This document shows, piece by piece, positions 9,106-18,126 of a stretch of DNA of 64,000 nt. Location of the stretch: the NCBI RefSeq assembly GCF_014205835.1, contig NZ_JACHCQ010000005.1, positions 62,001 through 126,000 on the forward strand. Direction: 5' to 3'. Source of the stretch: Pedobacter sp. AK013 (GTDB lineage Bacteria; Bacteroidota; Bacteroidia; Sphingobacteriales; Sphingobacteriaceae). The notes below the pieces were generated by a model. It was not told the DNA's origin. It searched no databases and saw only the letters and a list, made by a program, of their open reading frames with translations. Each line of letters starts with the position of its first letter. Position 1 is the stretch's first letter. The position numbers and the translations under genes were made by a program.

Positions 9106-10238
9106 TGAATTTAAAACTATACCAAGTACTATTTTTATTGTTGTTTTTTAGTCGCACGCTGGTGAATGCGCAAACTTCAACCTCAAAAGAAGAAGTGCTC
9201 GAAACAATCAATCGTGCAAATGCCTATTGGCAAAGTAACAATAAACCCGAAGTACGTGCTTTTTGGGATCATGCTGCTTACCATACCGGGAACATGGAGG
9301 TTTACGGAATTATCAAAAACGAAGCTTACCGTAAATATTCAGAAGATTGGGCCGTTCATAACCAATGGATGGGTGCAAAATCAACTGATAAATCCAACTG
9401 GAAATATAAATATGGCGAAACAGATGAGCATGTGCTGTTTGGCGATTGGCAGATCTGCTTTCAAACCTATATCGATTTATACCACTTAAAACCAGAAGAA
9501 TATAAAATTGCAAGGGCAAAAGAGGTGATGCAATACGAAATGAGTACACCCAATAACGATTATTGGTGGTGGGCCGATGGTTTGTATATGGTAATGCCAG
9601 TTATGACCAAACTTTATAAAGTAAGTGGAGACCGAAAATACCTCGATAAGCTGTACGAATATTTTATGTATGCAAATAGCATTATGTACGATAAAAAGGA
9701 AAAACTTTATTACCGGGATGCCAAATATGTTTATCCGAAGCATAAAAGTGTAAACGGCAAGAAAGATTTTTGGGCAAGAGGAGATGGTTGGGTGTTTGCA
9801 GGTTTAGCGAAAGTGTTAAAAGATCTGCCCCTTAACGATCCGCATCGGAACGAATACCTAAACAAGTACCAGAATATGGCCAAAGCAATTGTTAAAAGCC
9901 AGCAATCAGAAGGCTATTGGACCAGAAGTATCCTCGATCCGCAACATGCCCCAGGACCCGAAACAAGCGGGACAGCCTTTTTTACTTATGGTTTGTTATG
10001 GGGAATAAACAATGGTTATTTAAAAGAAAAAAGCTATTTATCGGCAGCACAAAACGCATGGGCATATTTAACTAAAACCGCACTACAACCTAATGGAAAA
10101 CTGGGGTATGTACAACCGATAGGCGAGAAAGCTATCCCTGGTCAGGTGGTTGATGTAAATTCTACAGCGAATTTTGGTGTAGGGGCATTTTTATTGGCTG
10201 GATGTGAGATGTATCGCCATTTATCAAACAAAAATTAA
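9105..10238 (+). CDS. GH105 unsaturated glucuronyl hydrolase
   Basis: A 377-residue secreted (alpha/alpha)6-barrel enzyme with signal peptide ending VNAQ. GH105 hallmarks are WWWADGLYM with D158, and ARGDGWV with D227, the position of the catalytic acid that hydrates the double bond in this family. GH105 enzymes remove 4,5-unsaturated uronic acid from the non-reducing end of oligosaccharides left by polysaccharide lyases. In gum-arabic-type loci the substrate is unsaturated glucuronate linked to galactose. It is translationally coupled to the GH43 gene before it and followed after 13 bases by the GH154 gene. The rhamnogalacturonan-type specificity found in other GH105 members cannot be excluded. 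Confidence 0.9.
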   Translation: MNLKLYQVLFLLLFFSRTLVNAQTSTSKEEVLETINRANAYWQSNNKPEVRAFWDHAAYHTGNMEVYGIIKNEAYRKYSEDWAVHNQWMGAKSTDKSNWKYKYGETDEHVLFGDWQICFQTYIDLYHLKPEEYKIARAKEVMQYEMSTPNNDYWWWADGLYMVMPVMTKLYKVSGDRKYLDKLYEYFMYANSIMYDKKEKLYYRDAKYVYPKHKSVNGKKDFWARGDGWVFAGLAKVLKDLPLNDPHRNEYLNKYQNMAKAIVKSQQSEGYWTRSILDPQHAPGPETSGTAFFTYGLLWGINNGYLKEKSYLSAAQNAWAYLTKTALQPNGKLGYVQPIGEKAIPGQVVDVNSTANFGVGAFLLAGCEMYRHLSNKN

Positions 10239-10251
10239 ATTTTAACACGAA

Positions 10252-11499
10252 ATGAAATTAAGAAATATCTGCATTACAGCTTTACTGATTACATTGATTG
10301 GCGGAACTGCATTTGCTCAAAAAAAGAGTAAAACCTCCAAAAATGCGGTGTTAAGCGATCGGCAGTTTTGGTTGCAGCAGATGGATAAGATGGTAAAACC
10401 TGTTTTATACAATTTAGCTAATGACAGTTTAAGGATAGCCATGCCAAAAGTCACTTCTATCCATATTGATAATAAGGAACACCGCATTAAAGTACAGTAT
10501 GTGGAGGTTTTGGGCAGGGTTCTAAGTGGTATTGCACCATGGTTACAGTTAGAGGGAGGTTCGGCAGAAGAGGTGGCTTTAAGGAAACAATACCGGGAGT
10601 GGGCTATTAAAGGATTAAAAAATGCATTGGATTCTAATGCGAAAGATTTTATGAATTTCGATATCGGTGGGCAGCAACTGGTAGATGCTTCTTATATCGC
10701 ATTGGCTTTGGTACGTGCACCGTGGCTATGGGAAAACCTGGATAAGAAAAACCAGGAACTGATGATGCAATCTATTGTGACGACCAGGAGATTCAAACCT
10801 GTTTTTTCTAACTGGTTATTATTCTCAGCCATGAACGAAGCCTTTCTGGCCAGATTTGGATATAATTGGGATCCTATGCGTGTTGATTATGCCCTGCAAC
10901 AAATGGAACAGTGGTATACAGGTGATGGGATGTACACCGATGGAACATCTTTCGCCTTCGATTATTACAATAGTTATGTTATCCATCCTTACCTGGCTAC
11001 CTTGGCCAATATTATTGGTCCTAAAACGAACAGTTATAAAGAAATGTTCGAGAAGGTTAAAAGGCGTAATGAACGATATGCCATCATTCAGGAAAGATTA
11101 ATTAACGCCGATGGTACTTATCCTGCAACTGGTCGCTCCATTATTTATCGTGGTGCTGCATTTCATCATTTGGCCGATATGGCCTGGAGAAAAGCATTAC
11201 CAAAACAGTTAAGTCCGGCTCAGGTACGTTGCGCGTTAACCGCTGTAATCAAAAAAACTTTAGAGAGTCCGAGCACTTATAAAAACGGTTGGTTAACCAT
11301 TGGTTTATATGGTGATCAGCCAAATCTTGGCGATTTCTATAACAACCAGGGTAGCCCATATATTGCTTCAAATATCTTTTTGCCTTTAGGTTTGCCAGAA
11401 GGCGATCCTTTTTGGTCCAGCCCTGCCGAAAAATGGAGTGCACAAAAGATCTGGAGCGGTGAGAATTTTGAAAACGACCATAGTGCCAGTTTAAAATAA
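10252..11499 (+). CDS. DUF2264 / GH154-family glycosidase (probable beta-glucuronidase)
   Basis: A 415-residue protein with signal peptide ending TAFAQ. The body matches DUF2264: FWLQQMDKMVKPVLYNLAND near the N-terminus, EVLGRVLSGIAPWLQL, FSNWLLFSAMNEAFL, and the GDGMYTDGTSFAFDYYNSYVIHP block with several acidic residues. DUF2264 members were placed in GH154, whose characterised representative removes beta-glucuronic acid from arabinogalactan side chains. Together with the BNR_4 protein and GH105 it would clear glucuronate caps from galactan. Fifth gene of the co-directional run. The family assignment is firm; the exact substrate is inferred from the neighbours. Confidence 0.85.
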   Translation: MKLRNICITALLITLIGGTAFAQKKSKTSKNAVLSDRQFWLQQMDKMVKPVLYNLANDSLRIAMPKVTSIHIDNKEHRIKVQYVEVLGRVLSGIAPWLQLEGGSAEEVALRKQYREWAIKGLKNALDSNAKDFMNFDIGGQQLVDASYIALALVRAPWLWENLDKKNQELMMQSIVTTRRFKPVFSNWLLFSAMNEAFLARFGYNWDPMRVDYALQQMEQWYTGDGMYTDGTSFAFDYYNSYVIHPYLATLANIIGPKTNSYKEMFEKVKRRNERYAIIQERLINADGTYPATGRSIIYRGAAFHHLADMAWRKALPKQLSPAQVRCALTAVIKKTLESPSTYKNGWLTIGLYGDQPNLGDFYNNQGSPYIASNIFLPLGLPEGDPFWSSPAEKWSAQKIWSGENFENDHSASLK

Positions 11500-11575
11500 A
11501 TAGCAGCTAGCCATATAATTAAAAAAGATGTAAGTAAATTATCGTCTTTGTAACGTTAAAAATTATTTTATTAAA

Positions 11576-12697
11576 ATGATGAATAAGAGAATCAGTTTTG
11601 TTTTAGGATTTATTGCCTTCAGTTTAGGGCTAAACAGTTATGTTTCAGCACAAGAAAAATATACTTCTTTTACTCCCGGTAAAATTTGGAAGGATGATAA
11701 AGGTGTTCATATTAATGCCCATGGCGGAGGCATTGTTGAATATAAAGGCGTTTATTATTGGTTTGGTGAGCATAAGATTGAAGGTGAGAAAGGCAATACG
11801 GCACAGGTAGGCGTACATTGCTACTCATCAAAAGATTTATACAATTGGAAAGATGAAGGCATTGCACTTCCGGTTTCCGAAGATCTGAAAAGTGATATTG
11901 CTAAAGGTGCAATTCTAGAGCGTCCGAAAGTGGTGTACAACAAGAAAACCAAAAAGTTTGTCATGTGGTTTCACTTAGAACTTTTAGGCAAGGGTTATGC
12001 GGCAGCAAGATCGGGTGTTGCAGTGGCCGACCGCCCAACCGGGCCATATACTTTTATCAGAAGTTATCGCCCAAATCCTGAGAAAATGCCTTTCTATCCG
12101 GCAGGAACAGCAGAAAAAGATATGGTAAACTGCCAGCAACCAGCCAATAAAAGTGATGGCTTTTTCTGTAGGGATTTACCTGGTGGACAAATGGCAAGAG
12201 ATATGACCGTTTTTGTAGACGATGATGGAAAAGCCTATCATGTATTCTCTTCGGAAGAGAATTTTACGCTGCATTTGGCTGAGTTAACCCCCGATTATTT
12301 AGGACATACCGGAAAATTTATCAGAATTTATATCGGACAGCAAACAGAAGCACCGGCTTTGTTTAAGAAAAACGGGGTTTACTACATGATTGGTTCGGGC
12401 TGTACAGGCTGGGCGCCAAATCCGGCAAGATGGTTTAAGGCAAACTCCATTTGGGGGCCTTGGACTTATATGGGAAATCCATGCCAGGGCGAAGGAGCCA
12501 AGCTAACTTATGGCGGGCAGAGTACACATGTATTGCCAGTACCGGGTAAAAAAGGAGAGTTTATTTTTATGGCCGATAAATGGGAACCGAAAAACGCCAT
12601 TGATGGTCGTTATTTATGGTTGCCAATCAAATTTGAGCAGGATAAAATTTCAATAAACTGGGCAGACGAGTGGGATCTGAGCGTGTTTAAAAAGTAG
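11576..12697 (+). CDS. GH43 subfamily 24-like exo-beta-1,3-galactanase
   Basis: A 373-residue secreted protein (signal peptide ending VSAQ; a second ATG one codon later is equally possible). INAHGGGIVEYKGVYYWFGE, AILERPKVVYN and LTYGGQSTHVLP are the marks of the exo-beta-1,3-galactanase branch of GH43. In the crystal structure of a fungal relative the usual base Asp is missing and a Gln in the GGQST region takes part, and that Gln is kept here. The enzyme would release galactose, or beta-1,6-galactobiose still carrying its branch, from the beta-1,3-galactan main chain. It follows a 76-base gap, so it may have its own weak promoter. Confidence 0.85.
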   Translation: MMNKRISFVLGFIAFSLGLNSYVSAQEKYTSFTPGKIWKDDKGVHINAHGGGIVEYKGVYYWFGEHKIEGEKGNTAQVGVHCYSSKDLYNWKDEGIALPVSEDLKSDIAKGAILERPKVVYNKKTKKFVMWFHLELLGKGYAAARSGVAVADRPTGPYTFIRSYRPNPEKMPFYPAGTAEKDMVNCQQPANKSDGFFCRDLPGGQMARDMTVFVDDDGKAYHVFSSEENFTLHLAELTPDYLGHTGKFIRIYIGQQTEAPALFKKNGVYYMIGSGCTGWAPNPARWFKANSIWGPWTYMGNPCQGEGAKLTYGGQSTHVLPVPGKKGEFIFMADKWEPKNAIDGRYLWLPIKFEQDKISINWADEWDLSVFKK

Positions 12698-12734
12698 AAA
12701 AAAAACAAAATTTTATATAAACCTAGACGATGAA

Positions 12735-12752
12735 TTGCGTAGAAATACGCAA
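12735..12752 (+). other. Short hairpin with GAAA loop between two locus genes
   Basis: TTGCGTA, loop GAAA, TACGCAA: a perfect 7-bp stem in the 107-base gap before the GH35 gene. No T-run follows, so it is not a standard terminator. It could be an RNA-stabilising or processing hairpin, or a remnant of a dispersed palindromic repeat. Confidence 0.45.
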
Positions 12753-12804
12753 AAGGGATTGTTTTTGCCCAAAATTCAGGTCGTTTTAAAAACAATAGTT
12801 AAAA

Positions 12805-14640
12805 ATGAAAGCAAGATTACTATGGTTCGTAGCGATATGTTTCTCCTTATCGGCTTTTGGCCAGCAAGCTAAGCATACGTTTAAGCTAGGCGAAACAAAC
12901 TTTTTATTAGATGAAAAACCCTTTCAGATTATCTCTGGTGAGATGCATTATCCCCGGGTACCCAAAGAGGCTTGGCGGGCCCGGATGAAAATGGCCAAAG
13001 CAATGGGGCTAAATACTATTGGTACCTATGTATTCTGGAATTTGCATGAACCACAAAAAGGAAAATTCGATTTTTCAGGGAATAACAACATTGCCGAATT
13101 TGTTAAAATCGCCCAGCAAGAAGGCCTTTGGGTTATCTTAAGACCAAGTCCTTACGTTTGTGCGGAGTGGGAGTTCGGTGGTTATCCATACTGGCTTCAG
13201 AATGAAAAAGGTCTTGTGGTAAGAAGTACCGAAAAACAATATTTGGAAGAGTATAAAAAGTATATTATTGAAGTAGGGAAACAGTTGGCTCCATTGCAGA
13301 TTAACCATGGTGGTAACATCATTATGGTGCAGGTAGAGAACGAATACGGTTCTTACGCTGCTGATAAAAACTATTTAGATATCAATAGAAAAATGTTTAT
13401 TGATGCTGGCTTTGATGGATTGCTGTATACCTGTGATCCTGCAGCGGATGTAAAAGACGGACATTTAGATGGATTACTGCCAGCACTAAACGGGATTGAT
13501 AATCCAGCAAAAATCAGGCAATTGGTAAACGAGAACCATAAGGGCAAAGGGCCGTATTTTATTGCAGAATGGTACCCGGCATGGTTCGATTGGTGGGGAA
13601 CACCTCATCATACCGTTCCAGCAGCAGAATACACCAAAAAGTTAGATTCTGTTTTAGCGGCAGGTATTTCGATTAACATGTATATGTTCCATGGCGGCAC
13701 AACCCGCGATTTTATGAATGGAGCTAACTATAAGGATATTTCGCCCTACGAGCCACAAACCAGTAGTTACGACTATGATGCGCCTTTAAACGAAGCAGGT
13801 AATGCTACCGATAAATTTATGCAGTTTAGGGCCGTAATCGAAAAACACCTCCCAGAAGGACAAAAACTACCAGTAGTAGCAGCTGCCAAACCTAGTATAG
13901 CAATTGAACCTTTTAAACTGGGTAGTAAAGTAGCTTTGTTTAATGCATTGCCAAAAGCTGTGAAAAATATTACACCCTTAACTTTTGAAGATCTTAAACA
14001 AGATTATGGTTATGTGTTGTATCGTACCACCATTAAGGGAGGGAAAAAAGGTGAACTGCAGATTAAACAATTACGCGATTATGCGCTCATTTTTATCAAT
14101 CAAAAAAGGATAGGGATTTTAGACCGTAGACTAAACCAAAATACATTAGCATTAGATCTTCCGGAAGGAGAGGTGCAGCTCGATATTTTTGTCGAGAATA
14201 TGGGACGGGTTAATTTTGGAAAATATTTGTTAGAGAATAAAAAAGGAATTACCGAACAGGTAACTTTTAATGGTACCGAGGTTAAAAACTGGTCAATGTA
14301 TGGTTTTCCTTTTAACAACGATAGTATTAACATTACTAATCCATCAAAAACAAATGGAAATGGGCCAACATTACAGAAAGGATCCTTTCAGATTTCAACC
14401 GTTGCTGATACTTATTTAGACATGACTGACTGGGGAAAAGGAGTAGTATGGGTTAACGGGCACAACTTAGGAAAGTACTGGGCAATTGGTCCACAGCAAA
14501 CACTTTATATCCCTCAAGAGTGGTTAAAAAAAGGTAAAAATGATATTGCCGTTTTAGAACTGATTAAGCCTGATCAAAATATTTTGAAAGCAATCGATCA
14601 ACCAATTTTAAATACGCTTAAAAAATTAAACGTAGATTAA
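12805..14640 (+). CDS. GH35 beta-galactosidase
   Basis: A 611-residue secreted enzyme (signal peptide ending SAFGQQ). The TIM barrel opens with FQIISGEMHYPRVPKEAWR. E180 in VENEYGSY is the expected acid/base and E255 in IAEWYPAWFDWWG the expected nucleophile. The C-terminal part (about 370-600) holds the beta-sandwich domains that complete bacterial GH35 enzymes, including GKGVVWVNGHNLGKYW. It should cut terminal beta-galactose from oligosaccharides released by the galactanases of the locus. Last enzyme before the transport genes. Length and motifs are normal for the family. Confidence 0.95.
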   Translation: MKARLLWFVAICFSLSAFGQQAKHTFKLGETNFLLDEKPFQIISGEMHYPRVPKEAWRARMKMAKAMGLNTIGTYVFWNLHEPQKGKFDFSGNNNIAEFVKIAQQEGLWVILRPSPYVCAEWEFGGYPYWLQNEKGLVVRSTEKQYLEEYKKYIIEVGKQLAPLQINHGGNIIMVQVENEYGSYAADKNYLDINRKMFIDAGFDGLLYTCDPAADVKDGHLDGLLPALNGIDNPAKIRQLVNENHKGKGPYFIAEWYPAWFDWWGTPHHTVPAAEYTKKLDSVLAAGISINMYMFHGGTTRDFMNGANYKDISPYEPQTSSYDYDAPLNEAGNATDKFMQFRAVIEKHLPEGQKLPVVAAAKPSIAIEPFKLGSKVALFNALPKAVKNITPLTFEDLKQDYGYVLYRTTIKGGKKGELQIKQLRDYALIFINQKRIGILDRRLNQNTLALDLPEGEVQLDIFVENMGRVNFGKYLLENKKGITEQVTFNGTEVKNWSMYGFPFNNDSINITNPSKTNGNGPTLQKGSFQISTVADTYLDMTDWGKGVVWVNGHNLGKYWAIGPQQTLYIPQEWLKKGKNDIAVLELIKPDQNILKAIDQPILNTLKKLNVD

Positions 14641-15100
14641 ACGTTTAAAAAATCAATAAATAGGGGTTAAGGATAGAAATTTAACAAAAAGTAACAATTT
14701 AACCCCTATTTATTACCGTATTACCCCTCACTCAAGCAGCATAATAAAAGGTTACTTTGTTAAACCAAACTTTATCGCATGAGTAATTTTTATAGCAGAT
14801 CAGATTAATGGCTTTGAGCACATTTTTTAACTCTATCCTAAAAATACCCATCCCTATTTAATATTAAACTAACTATTAACAATATGAAAAAATATTTACT
14901 ACTAATCTAGTTCAATTATATCCTTATTGAGCTCCCAAGCCTAAAATAATTTAGGATAATACGATAGCATACTTTAGCGAAAACGTGTATAACCAAAGCT
15001 TTGTCGTACCCTTAATTTATAAACCAACATCATATTGCCCAACAGCCACATGCTAAAAACAGTTCGTGTATTGTGCAATACAATTAACTAACATAAAATC
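14641..15100 (+). promoter_or_regulatory. Long susC leader with palindrome, CCCCT repeats and promoter
   Basis: A perfect 16-bp inverted repeat lies at 14655-14670 (AATAAATAGGGGTTAA) and 14699-14714, with 28 bases between the arms. The right arm contributes CCCCT at 14703-14707, and a second CCCCT follows at 14724-14728, 21 bp on. About 24 bp later comes TTACTTTG (14752-14759), a near match to the TAnnTTTG element. This repeats the layout seen before the enzyme operon. If transcription starts just after 14760 the susC mRNA has a leader of about 330 bases. No T-run follows the palindrome, so I read it as an operator or leader fold more than a terminator. Confidence 0.55.
14884..14910 (+). pseudogene. 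Eight-codon abortive reading frame in the susC leader
   Basis: ATG at 14884 starts MKKYLLLI followed by TAG. The preceding AACTATTAACAAT and the lysine-leucine start look just like the beginning of a SusC signal peptide, but the frame stops at once. It is either the relic of an older susC start or a short upstream reading frame. Translation is not shown. Confidence 0.35.
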
Positions 15101-18100
15101 ATGAGTGGAGAAAAAACACTTAAAAATCTAGGGTTCATGTTTATATCGTGGGCCTTTCTGAGTTTAAGTACTCAGAGTTATGCAAACCCGGGAAATTTAG
15201 TAATCCGGCAAGATACCACCCAACTTAAGAGCGTTATGTTTACAATTCTAGATGGGAACGATTTTCCACTACGAGGTGCAGACGTTTCAAACATAAGCTT
15301 TAAGAACAATGCTAAAACAGACAGTACCGGCACAGCAAAACTAAATTCGAACAAGAATGACATCATACGCGTTCATTACAATGGTATATTGCTGAAAGAG
15401 TATATTGCTAACGGAAATCTAAATCAGATTATCCGTATTGATGGTAATAATATCATGGTGATGCAGCAGAAAAAAGTGGTGCTAACGAATGACATTAAAA
15501 TATCATCGAACTTAACAACATCATCTACGCAGGCAGTATACAATAACGATCTTGTTAAATCAACAGTAACAAGTGTTAAGAATGCCCTAACCGGTAGGTT
15601 AGCAGGCTTGTATACCAATCAAAACAGTGGCCGTCCAGGGCTAGAAGAGGTATCGGTATCTTTAAGAGGCCAAAACCCCATTATTTTGGTTGATGGAATA
15701 CCAAGAGACCTTACCATGATCGATCTTGAAGAAATAGAATCGGTTACTGTACTTAAAGATGCAGTTTCTACTGCCATGCTGGGGCTGAGATCATCAGGCG
15801 GTGCAATTGCAATAACTACAAAAAGAGGTTTTATTGGTGCGCAACAAATTTCATTAACCGCTCAGACTGGTTTTCAGAGCCCGTTAAAAATGCCAAAAAC
15901 GTTAAATGCGTTTGATTATGCAACCTTATATAATGAGGCAAGGGTAAACAGTGGCGATTTGCCTATTTACACACCATCAGATCTTGATGCATATAGAACA
16001 GGATCAAATCCTATTGGTCATCCCGATGTGAACTGGCAGGATCAGGTATTGAAAGACAGGTCAGCATTTAGTCGTTATGATCTTAATTTTCGTGGGGGAG
16101 GAAATACAGCAAGATATTATGTTGGTTTAGAATATCAGAATCAAAAAGGCCAGTTTAAAGAGAGTGATCTGAATGAGTATTCTACCAACACCAGCTTTAG
16201 CAATTATACAGTACGCTCTAATGTAGACATTAACCTGACCTCAAAAATGACGTTGGGCCTGCACCTTTTCGGCCGGATCGGGAATTATACCCAACCTGGA
16301 AGTTCTGCAGCCAATATTTTTAGCTCTATACTCAATACCCCAAACAATGCTTATCCGGTATACAATAGTGATGGCAGTTATGGAGGTAACACACAGTTTC
16401 AGAATAATATTTATGCACAGACTGTTAGCTCAGGTTACCGCTTAAATTACAGAAGGGATATTATTACGGATTTAACTTTAAGAAGAAGTTTAGATGATGT
16501 GATACCTGGCTTATGGGCACAGGCATTGGTTTCATTTTATTCCGGCATATCAGAAAATACAGATAGAAGTAAATCTTTTGCAGTTTCTAAGCAAACAGGA
16601 ACAGGTTCAACAGCAACTTACCAGGTTTTCGGTACAAATGGTACACAGACCAATAGTACCTCAATAGATTATCAGAACAGACAATCGTATCTGGAAGCAG
16701 CAATCGGTTACAAAAGAAATTTTGGCTTGCACCAAATTGATGCTCAGATCAGGGCAACCAGCGATAATGTAAACAGTGGTCCAGACCTTGGCTTGAATTA
16801 TTATGGAGGTTCTGGTCGGACGGCCTACAGTTTCGACGAACGTTATACAGCAGAAGTAGCATTTGGTCTTAACCGTACCAACAGGTATCCGAAAGGGTCG
16901 CCAATGGGATTTTTTCCGGCTGCGGGTTTAAGTTGGACACTTACCAAAGAAAAGTTCATGCCTAAGTTATCTTGGTTAAACGACCTCAAGTTATTTACCA
17001 GCTATGGTCGTACGGGTAACGATGCTGCTGGTTATTTTGTTTTCCAACAGTTTTATGTAGGTAGCCCAAGTTCGTATTACTTTGGTACCAGTGCTTCGAG
17101 TAGTTCTACCTTGCGCCAGGATGTATTGGCAAATCCAAATGTAACCTGGGAAAAAGCAGATAAGTTAAATTTAGGGTTAAAGAGTACTTTATTTAACAAC
17201 CATTTATTTTTACAGGCCGAATATTTCAACAACAAATATTCAGATCTGCTTACTTCACCTAACCTATCAACCATTGTTGGTACAGCGGTTAGAAACTTAA
17301 ATATTGGTGTAAACCGGTATAGCGGCTTTGAACTTCAGTTAAATTGGCAGCAATCTTTAGGCAAATTCAGCTATTTCGTTGCTGGTAACGCCAGTACTTT
17401 AAAATCAAAAGTAATTTACCAAAACGAAGTATTTAGGGAATACAGCTATCAAAGCCGCACCGGACAGCCTGTTGGACAGCCCTTTGGCTATATTGCTGAC
17501 GGACTTTTTCAATCACAGGCAGAAATTAATGCTTCAGCCAAAATTGCGGGTTATACCCCGGTTCCGGGAGATATTAAATATAAGGATTTAAATAACGATG
17601 GGGTAATCGATCAGTTCGACCAGGCAAAAATCGGTACAGATAAGCCGCTAATTTATTATGGGGCGAATATAGGTTTCTCTTACTCAGGTTTCGACTTTAG
17701 TGTATTACTGCAAGGTGTTGCCAATAGAAACCTGTTGTTAACAGGTAATAGCGAATGGGAATTTCAGAATGGTGGCTTTGGTCAGGCTTATGAACATAAT
17801 TTAGATCGCTGGACGCCTGCAACTGCAGCAACTGCAACTTATCCACGTGTTACAGTTGGTAACAACTTTAACAATAACATCATTTCTTCTTTCTGGATGC
17901 ACAGTGGTAACTACCTGAGACTAAAAAATATAGAATTGGGTTATACCATTTCATCCCGATTTACCAATAAAGTAAAAGTTTCGGGTATAAGATTTTTTGT
18001 GAATGGAACAAACCTCTTTACAAGTGCTTCATTTGATCGGGTAGACCCGGAAACGAATGGAGGCGTATACCCAATTCAAAGAGTTATTAATGGTGGCTTA

Positions 18101-18115
18101 AGTGTTAAATTTTAA
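15101..18115 (+). CDS. SusC-like TonB-dependent transporter, pair 1
   Basis: A 1004-residue outer-membrane glycan importer. After a signal peptide (cleavage near residue 29, SYANPG) there is a divergent carboxypeptidase-D-like beta domain (about 42-112), then the plug domain with LTGRLAGLYTNQNSGRPG, VSLRGQNPIILVDGIPRDL and IESVTVLKDAVSTAMLG, and the 22-strand barrel ending in aromatic VKF. The long SusC-type plug (GXXG, IILVDG) separates it from siderophore receptors. The N-terminal region is less standard than that of the second SusC in the window and lacks the VVVGYGT box. It works with the SusD encoded 11 bases downstream. Confidence 0.95.
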   Translation: MSGEKTLKNLGFMFISWAFLSLSTQSYANPGNLVIRQDTTQLKSVMFTILDGNDFPLRGADVSNISFKNNAKTDSTGTAKLNSNKNDIIRVHYNGILLKEYIANGNLNQIIRIDGNNIMVMQQKKVVLTNDIKISSNLTTSSTQAVYNNDLVKSTVTSVKNALTGRLAGLYTNQNSGRPGLEEVSVSLRGQNPIILVDGIPRDLTMIDLEEIESVTVLKDAVSTAMLGLRSSGGAIAITTKRGFIGAQQISLTAQTGFQSPLKMPKTLNAFDYATLYNEARVNSGDLPIYTPSDLDAYRTGSNPIGHPDVNWQDQVLKDRSAFSRYDLNFRGGGNTARYYVGLEYQNQKGQFKESDLNEYSTNTSFSNYTVRSNVDINLTSKMTLGLHLFGRIGNYTQPGSSAANIFSSILNTPNNAYPVYNSDGSYGGNTQFQNNIYAQTVSSGYRLNYRRDIITDLTLRRSLDDVIPGLWAQALVSFYSGISENTDRSKSFAVSKQTGTGSTATYQVFGTNGTQTNSTSIDYQNRQSYLEAAIGYKRNFGLHQIDAQIRATSDNVNSGPDLGLNYYGGSGRTAYSFDERYTAEVAFGLNRTNRYPKGSPMGFFPAAGLSWTLTKEKFMPKLSWLNDLKLFTSYGRTGNDAAGYFVFQQFYVGSPSSYYFGTSASSSSTLRQDVLANPNVTWEKADKLNLGLKSTLFNNHLFLQAEYFNNKYSDLLTSPNLSTIVGTAVRNLNIGVNRYSGFELQLNWQQSLGKFSYFVAGNASTLKSKVIYQNEVFREYSYQSRTGQPVGQPFGYIADGLFQSQAEINASAKIAGYTPVPGDIKYKDLNNDGVIDQFDQAKIGTDKPLIYYGANIGFSYSGFDFSVLLQGVANRNLLLTGNSEWEFQNGGFGQAYEHNLDRWTPATAATATYPRVTVGNNFNNNIISSFWMHSGNYLRLKNIELGYTISSRFTNKVKVSGIRFFVNGTNLFTSASFDRVDPETNGGVYPIQRVINGGLSVKF

Positions 18116-18126
18116 TCTTTAAATAG

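Noticed and set aside
12735..12752. Terminator between the GH43_24 and GH35 genes
   Set aside because: The stem is short and has no T-run after it, so termination is not supported; kept only as a hairpin.
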